Positions 47,738 to 51,617 of a DNA stretch of 51,617 bases are shown here, in pieces. Under the pieces are notes generated by a model that was given only the letters and a program-made list of their open reading frames with translations, was not told where the DNA came from and did not search any database. The DNA comes from Actinomycetota bacterium (lineage in GTDB: Bacteria > Actinomycetota > Actinomycetes > Nanopelagicales > Nanopelagicaceae). The translations under genes and the position numbers were made by a program. The stretch spans positions 1 to 51,617 of the forward strand of contig JAPOKG010000004.1 of the NCBI GenBank assembly GCA_029977785.1, in the 5' to 3' direction. Position 1 is the first letter of the stretch, and every line of letters begins with the position of its first letter.

Positions 47738-49787
47738 TTCCTTCGCGATCTAAGTACGGCAAGATTCCGCCGAGATGCATCGGCCAACCGGCGCCCATCA
47801 ACATGCAGAGATCAATTTCTGCTGGCGTTGAGACGACTCCTTCATCGAGCATCATGCGCGCTTCTTCTGCAAGTGCTTTGAGTGCACGTGCACGCACTTG
47901 CTCTGCAGTTGAAGGAGTAGTTCCTTTATGAACCAATGCGAGTGCTGCAGGGTTAGGGCCAAAGCTGCCATCTTCATTTTTGATATAGAAGGTCTTGACG
48001 CCTTCCTTTACCATTGCTTGCATCGTAGGGGAGATTCGATAGCGCGGACCAAGATTTTCGTGCAGCGTTTCCGCGACATGGAGCGCAACGCCTGGTCCAA
48101 CTAAGCCAAGAAGTTCAAATGGAGACATCGGGAATCCGATAGAGCGCATCGCGTTATCAGCAGTGGCTGGATCTGTTCCTTCATCAACGGCATCAGTAAT
48201 TTCACCCATAAAGCGAGTGAGAAGTCGATTCACGACAAAACCAGGTGCATCTTTACAGATAATCATGGTCTTCTTAAGTTCTTTACCGATATTTACAGCT
48301 GTTGCCGTTGTTGCATCATCCGTCTTTGAAGTGCGGGCAATTTCAAGAAGCGGCATGACAGCAACGGGATTGAAGAAGTGGAATCCAACAACGCGTTCTG
48401 GATGCTCTAGCCCCTCGCTCATCCGTTCAACAGAGAGTGATGAGGTATTTGTGGCCAAGATACATTCTGGTCCCACGATCTTTTCAAGTTTCTTAAAGAG
48501 TTCTTGCTTAAGAGATAGCTCTTCGAAGATGGCTTCAATGATGAAGTCACATCCTGCAAATGAGTTTTGATCTGCGCTACCGCTAACAAGGAGAGCGAGG
48601 CGATCCGCTGATTCTGCGCTCATCCGCTTCTTCTCAACTAATTTTGTGAGTTCATTGCGAACCCACGCAACGCCTTTGTCGGCGCGATCTTGGTCGATAT
48701 CAGTCATGACAACTGGACACTTGAGATTACGCACAAGAAGGAGTGCAAGTTGCGAAGCCATCAGACCGGCCCCTACAACGCCAACTCGTGCAACCTTGCG
48801 AGCAAGGGCAGGTTTTGGAGCACCCTCTACTTTTTTACGCTTCTTCTGAATTAGATTAAAGGCATAGAGAGATGCGCGTAGTGGATCTGACATTGTGAGA
48901 TCTGCCAGAGTTGCATCTTCGGCATCAAAACCCTCGCCTTTAGTATTTTTCTGGGCAGCCTTGATTAACTCAAGGGCTTTCATCGGTGAGGCGATTTCTG
49001 CGCCACCATACTTTTTCAGCGCAGCAGCGCGTCCTGCAGCAAGGGCGCTCTCCCAAGCAGGATCGTTTGAGTAATCCTTACGTTCAATCTTTGTACTTCC
49101 ACTTAGTACTGATGCAACGAAGGCGACAGATTTTTCAAGAAAATCAGCAGGTTCATAGACTGCGTCCACTACGCCAAGTGCAAGTGCCTCCTTTGCTTTC
49201 ATCATGGTGTTGTTGTTGAGTGCGTTATGGATAATTACTTGCACTGCTCGTTCTGGTCCAATTAGTTTTGGCAAGATTGTGGCCCCACCCCACCCTGGGA
49301 CAAGCCCTAAGAAAACTTCTGGAAGAGCGGTGAAGGCGGTGGTTGCTAAGGTGCGATAGTTGCAGTGAAGTCCAACTTCTAGCCCTCCACCTAGGGCAAG
49401 TCCATTGATGAAAGCGAAGGTTGGAATTCCGATTTCATCAAGACGTCTAAAGACATCATGTCCAAGTTTTCCAATTGCGAGAGCTTGTTCGCGCTTGGCT
49501 AAATAGGAGAGAGCTGATAAGTCAGCACCAGCTGCAAAGATAAAGGGTTTTCCAGTAATTGCGATTGCTGCCGGTTTACGGGAAGCCGCATCTGTAATTG
49601 CTGCATCGAGGGCCGCAACAGATTGTGGCCCAAAGGTATTTGGACGGGTGTGATCTAGTCCGTTATCGAGAGTGATGAGAGCAAGTGAGCCCTTGCCTCC
49701 AAAAGGAGTCAGATCGACATCGCGTACAAGTGCGTGAGTGATTACTTCTTCAGGAGCGCCATCTGGAAGTGTGATTGCAGTCGTCAT
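47676..49787 (-). CDS. fadB: FadB-like trifunctional beta-oxidation enzyme alpha subunit
   Basis: The N-terminal enoyl-CoA hydratase domain has [12 protein letters not shown] near residue 80. The 3-hydroxyacyl-CoA dehydrogenase NAD domain follows ([16 protein letters not shown], near residue 335), then a C-terminal dehydrogenase domain with [18 protein letters not shown]. Length is 703 aa from ATG 49787; frames extending to 49856 lie inside the thiolase gene. The ATG overlaps the thiolase stop by 1 nt (TAATG). With the thiolase it can complete a beta-oxidation cycle. The C-terminus overlaps dxs by 62 nt. Confidence 0.92.
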   Translation of the reverse strand: MTTAITLPDGAPEEVITHALVRDVDLTPFGGKGSLALITLDNGLDHTRPNTFGPQSVAALDAAITDAASRKPAAIAITGKPFIFAAGADLSALSYLAKREQALAIGKLGHDVFRRLDEIGIPTFAFINGLALGGGLEVGLHCNYRTLATTAFTALPEVFLGLVPGWGGATILPKLIGPERAVQVIIHNALNNNTMMKAKEALALGVVDAVYEPADFLEKSVAFVASVLSGSTKIERKDYSNDPAWESALAAGRAAALKKYGGAEIASPMKALELIKAAQKNTKGEGFDAEDATLADLTMSDPLRASLYAFNLIQKKRKKVEGAPKPALARKVARVGVVGAGLMASQLALLLVRNLKCPVVMTDIDQDRADKGVAWVRNELTKLVEKKRMSAESADRLALLVSGSADQNSFAGCDFIIEAIFEELSLKQELFKKLEKIVGPECILATNTSSLSVERMSEGLEHPERVVGFHFFNPVAVMPLLEIARTSKTDDATTATAVNIGKELKKTMIICKDAPGFVVNRLLTRFMGEITDAVDEGTDPATADNAMRSIGFPMSPFELLGLVGPGVALHVAETLHENLGPRYRISPTMQAMVKEGVKTFYIKNEDGSFGPNPAALALVHKGTTPSTAEQVRARALKALAEEARMMLDEGVVSTPAEIDLCMLMGAGWPMHLGGILPYLDREGISESVCGQRFHAPGIASLPQ

Positions 49788-50986
49788 TACTTCTTTCCTC
49801 CTGTGTAATGAGGGTTTTCCCAAATAACCGTTCCGCCCATACCGAGACCGATACACATGGTGGTAATGCCATAACGCACTTCAGGCTTCTCTTCAAAGGT
49901 ACGCGCCAAGTTAAGCATCAGGCGCACACCAGAGGAAGCTAGAGGATGGCCAACAGCGATTGCTCCACCATAAGGATTAACACGAGGATCATCATCGGCA
50001 ATTCCAAAGTAATCAAGGAAAGCTAAAACTTGTACGGCAAATGCTTCATTTACTTCAAATGCGCCAATATCTTCAATTTTCAGCCCAGCTTTTGCCAGCG
50101 CTTTAATCGTTGCCGGAACTGGTCCGTAACCCATGACTTCAGGTTCTACGCCGGCGAAGGCGAAGGTCACAAGACGCGCTTTGATTGTTAAGCCAAGTTC
50201 TTTCGCCTTATCTTCACTTGCCAGCAACGCCGCAGTTGCGCCGTCATTGAGTCCTGATGAATTTCCAGCCGTCACGCGTCCTGCGGGACGAAATGGCGTC
50301 TTAAGACCTGCCAGGCCTTCCATTGTTGTTGTAGGACGGGGACTTTCATCAACAGTTGCCACGCCCCAACCAAGCTCTGCGCTACGTGCGGCAGTGGGAA
50401 TCAAATCACGTTGTAACTTTCCATCAGCATATGCCTTAGCTGTCTTCATCTGCGAGTTATAGGCATAACGATCTGCTCGCTCTTTAGTTAAGTGCGGAAA
50501 ACGATCATGTAAGCGTTCGGCAGTTGCACCCATGGCGAGCGCATCTTGTTCGACTAACTTCTCTGCCAAGTACCGGGGATTGGGATCCATAAGCTCGCCC
50601 ATGGGATGGTTTCCCATATGTTCAACGCCACCTGCAATAGCGATATCAATTGCGCCCATCGCAATTGCACCTGCGATAGTTGTCGTTGCAGTCATTGCAC
50701 CTGCGCACCAACGATCGATTGAATAACCGGGAACGCTCTTTGGTAGTCCAGCCAAGAGCGTTGCGCTACGACCGATATTCATACCTTGATCGCCAGTTTG
50801 AGTCGCAGCAGCGATTGCAACATCTTCAATCGCATCCGGTGCAACTTTGGGGTTGCGCTCGAGGAGTCCACGCATGGCACGGACCATCAGATCATCGGCG
50901 CGCGTTCCGGCGTACATGCTGCCGGCTTTTCCGAAAGGAGTGCGAACTGCATCAACTAGAACGACTGATCGAAGAGCGTTTGACAT
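49787..50986 (-). CDS. fadA: Acetyl-CoA acyltransferase (thiolase, FadA-like)
   Basis: This 399-aa thiolase starts MSNALRSVVLVDAVRTPFGKAG. The acylated cysteine is in DRWCAGAMTA (near residue 90), followed by NEAFAVQ, GGAIAVGHPLASSG and the second catalytic cysteine in TMCIGLGMGG. It cleaves 3-ketoacyl-CoA, the last step of beta-oxidation. ATG 50986 was chosen because upstream in-frame codons to 51040 do not resemble thiolase. It is the first gene of a fadA-fadB operon. Confidence 0.92.
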   Translation of the reverse strand: MSNALRSVVLVDAVRTPFGKAGSMYAGTRADDLMVRAMRGLLERNPKVAPDAIEDVAIAAATQTGDQGMNIGRSATLLAGLPKSVPGYSIDRWCAGAMTATTTIAGAIAMGAIDIAIAGGVEHMGNHPMGELMDPNPRYLAEKLVEQDALAMGATAERLHDRFPHLTKERADRYAYNSQMKTAKAYADGKLQRDLIPTAARSAELGWGVATVDESPRPTTTMEGLAGLKTPFRPAGRVTAGNSSGLNDGATAALLASEDKAKELGLTIKARLVTFAFAGVEPEVMGYGPVPATIKALAKAGLKIEDIGAFEVNEAFAVQVLAFLDYFGIADDDPRVNPYGGAIAVGHPLASSGVRLMLNLARTFEEKPEVRYGITTMCIGLGMGGTVIWENPHYTGGKK

Positions 50987-51063
50987 AAGAAAGGGCCTCT
51001 TTCGGTAGTGATGTTTCAAGGTTACTTGCCAGTAGCCCACTTTGTCACCACCAGTAATGTGAC

Positions 51064-51093
51064 GAATTACGCAACATATTTGTTGCGTAATTC
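51064..51093. promoter_or_regulatory. 30-bp near-perfect palindrome between thiolase and ABC gene
   Basis: Arms GAATTACGCAACA and TGTTGCGTAATTC (13 bp, perfect complements) flank a 4-nt centre TATT. It lies 77 bp from the thiolase start and 57 bp from the ABC gene start, in the divergent control region. Such length and symmetry point to a TetR-type or similar dimeric operator. Confidence 0.7.
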
Positions 51094-51150
51094 CTAGCCC
51101 TCAGTTAGCCTGCTCTTACTGCGAAGCCGTATTCACATTAGGGGAGTTCA

Positions 51151-51617
51151 TTGAAGAAGTTTTTTATTGCCTTTGGAGTCATTGTTGGTGCGCTTGTGAT
51201 TGGTGGCGCAGTATTGGGTGGAATGGGTTCTGATAACGCCACTGATGAGGTTAAAGAGCTCACCATTTACTCTGGCAGGTCGGAAGAGTTTATCGCCCCA
51301 TTTTTTGACCAGTGGGAGCAAGAATCAGGTATCAAGCTCAATATCCGTTATGGCGACTCCGCCGAACTTGCGGCCCAGATTCTGGAAGAGGGGAAGAACT
51401 CACCAGCTGATCTCTTTCTATCCCAGGATGCGGGTTCACTCGGCGCAGTTTCAGCAGCTGGGCTCTTCAAGGAGCTTCCTAACTCGGTAGCAAAGCAGAT
51501 TGAGAACAAATACATCGCAGGCGATAGCACATGGGTAGGAGTTACAGGTCGCGCTCGCGTCTTTGCCTATCGCCCAGGAGCCGTGACAACACTTCCACAA
51601 TCTGTTGCCGATCTGAC
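51151..51617 (+). CDS. Iron(III)-type ABC transporter substrate-binding protein (3' end outside window)
   Basis: The frame runs off the right edge. TTG 51151 follows GGGGAG by 4 nt. The start is a basic N-terminus and a long hydrophobic segment (about residues 5-24) with no lipobox cysteine, so it is membrane-anchored or secreted. The mature part (LTIYSGRSEEFIAPFFDQWE, later ADLFLSQDAGSLGAV) matches FbpA/FutA-type ferric-iron binding proteins of the bacterial binding protein 1/Fbp family. The iron-ligand tyrosines would lie beyond the window, so the metal specificity is provisional. Confidence 0.83.
   Translation, partial: MKKFFIAFGVIVGALVIGGAVLGGMGSDNATDEVKELTIYSGRSEEFIAPFFDQWEQESGIKLNIRYGDSAELAAQILEEGKNSPADLFLSQDAGSLGAVSAAGLFKELPNSVAKQIENKYIAGDSTWVGVTGRARVFAYRPGAVTTLPQSVADL

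Overview
The window looks like core chromosome of a streamlined, fairly AT-rich actinobacterium. The best inference is a freshwater acI-type lineage (Nanopelagicales, Planktophila/Nanopelagicus-like), but taxonomy was not tested. Evidence: families essentially confined to Actinobacteria (DUF3046 beside recA, a SepIVA/Rv2927c-like protein beside coaD, DUF4193, DUF3093, DUF3159, a Lys/Ala-tailed HU); the actinobacterial order coaD-sepIVA-DUF177-rpmF-rnc-smc-ftsY and amtB-glnK-glnD-ffh-rpsP-khpA-rimM-trmD; and extreme compaction with many ATGA or TAATG junctions and overlapping convergent 3' ends. I found no rRNA, tRNA, IS element, prophage or CRISPR array.

Layout. 1-5.0 kb: 3' part of a RodZ-like HTH/membrane protein, rimO, pgsA, cinA-type amidase, ClgR-like and TetR regulators, DUF3046, an alpha/beta hydrolase. 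5.0-7.7 kb: a 372-bp region with a LexA box and a decayed yaaA-like frame, then recA-recX and an IclR regulator divergent from leuCD. 7.75-10.5 kb: leuCD, an operator-rich gap, hupB. 10.5-14.8 kb: plsC-gpsA-ddl, a stand-alone Lrp/AsnC effector domain, thiL, rpmB. 14.9-24.6 kb: recG-rsmD, coaD-sepIVA-DUF177-rpmF-rnc, smc-ftsY. 24.8-32.4 kb: ammonium uptake and PII signalling, then SRP/ribosome/tRNA genes. 32.5-38.1 kb: acyl-ACP desaturase, miaB-miaA-dapF-hflX. 38.1-43.1 kb: DUF4193, DUF3093, thioesterase-dut-DUF3159, two TrkA proteins and a TRAM RNA methyltransferase. 43.1-51.6 kb: acnA, dxs, a fadB/thiolase beta-oxidation pair and the start of an iron-type ABC binding protein.

How it works together. 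Most genes are housekeeping: tRNA/ribosome modification, DNA repair, peptidoglycan and phospholipid precursors, isoprenoid entry and the TCA cycle. Nitrogen sensing (AmtB-PII-GlnD) and fatty-acid oxidation (FadB plus thiolase) are the clearest physiological modules.

The most informative non-gene signal is a recurrent TANNNT hexamer placed exactly 7 nt (sometimes 6) before the start codon of genes that open transcription units. It implies widespread leaderless mRNAs and fixes several start codons. Other points for a second look: apparent non-canonical starts (ATT for recX, CTG for rnc), a LexA box far upstream of recA, the yaaA-like remnant, a 30-bp palindrome before the thiolase/ABC pair, and a 20-bp palindrome overlapping the stop codon upstream of acnA. 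I did not find a convincing wholly new multi-gene system.
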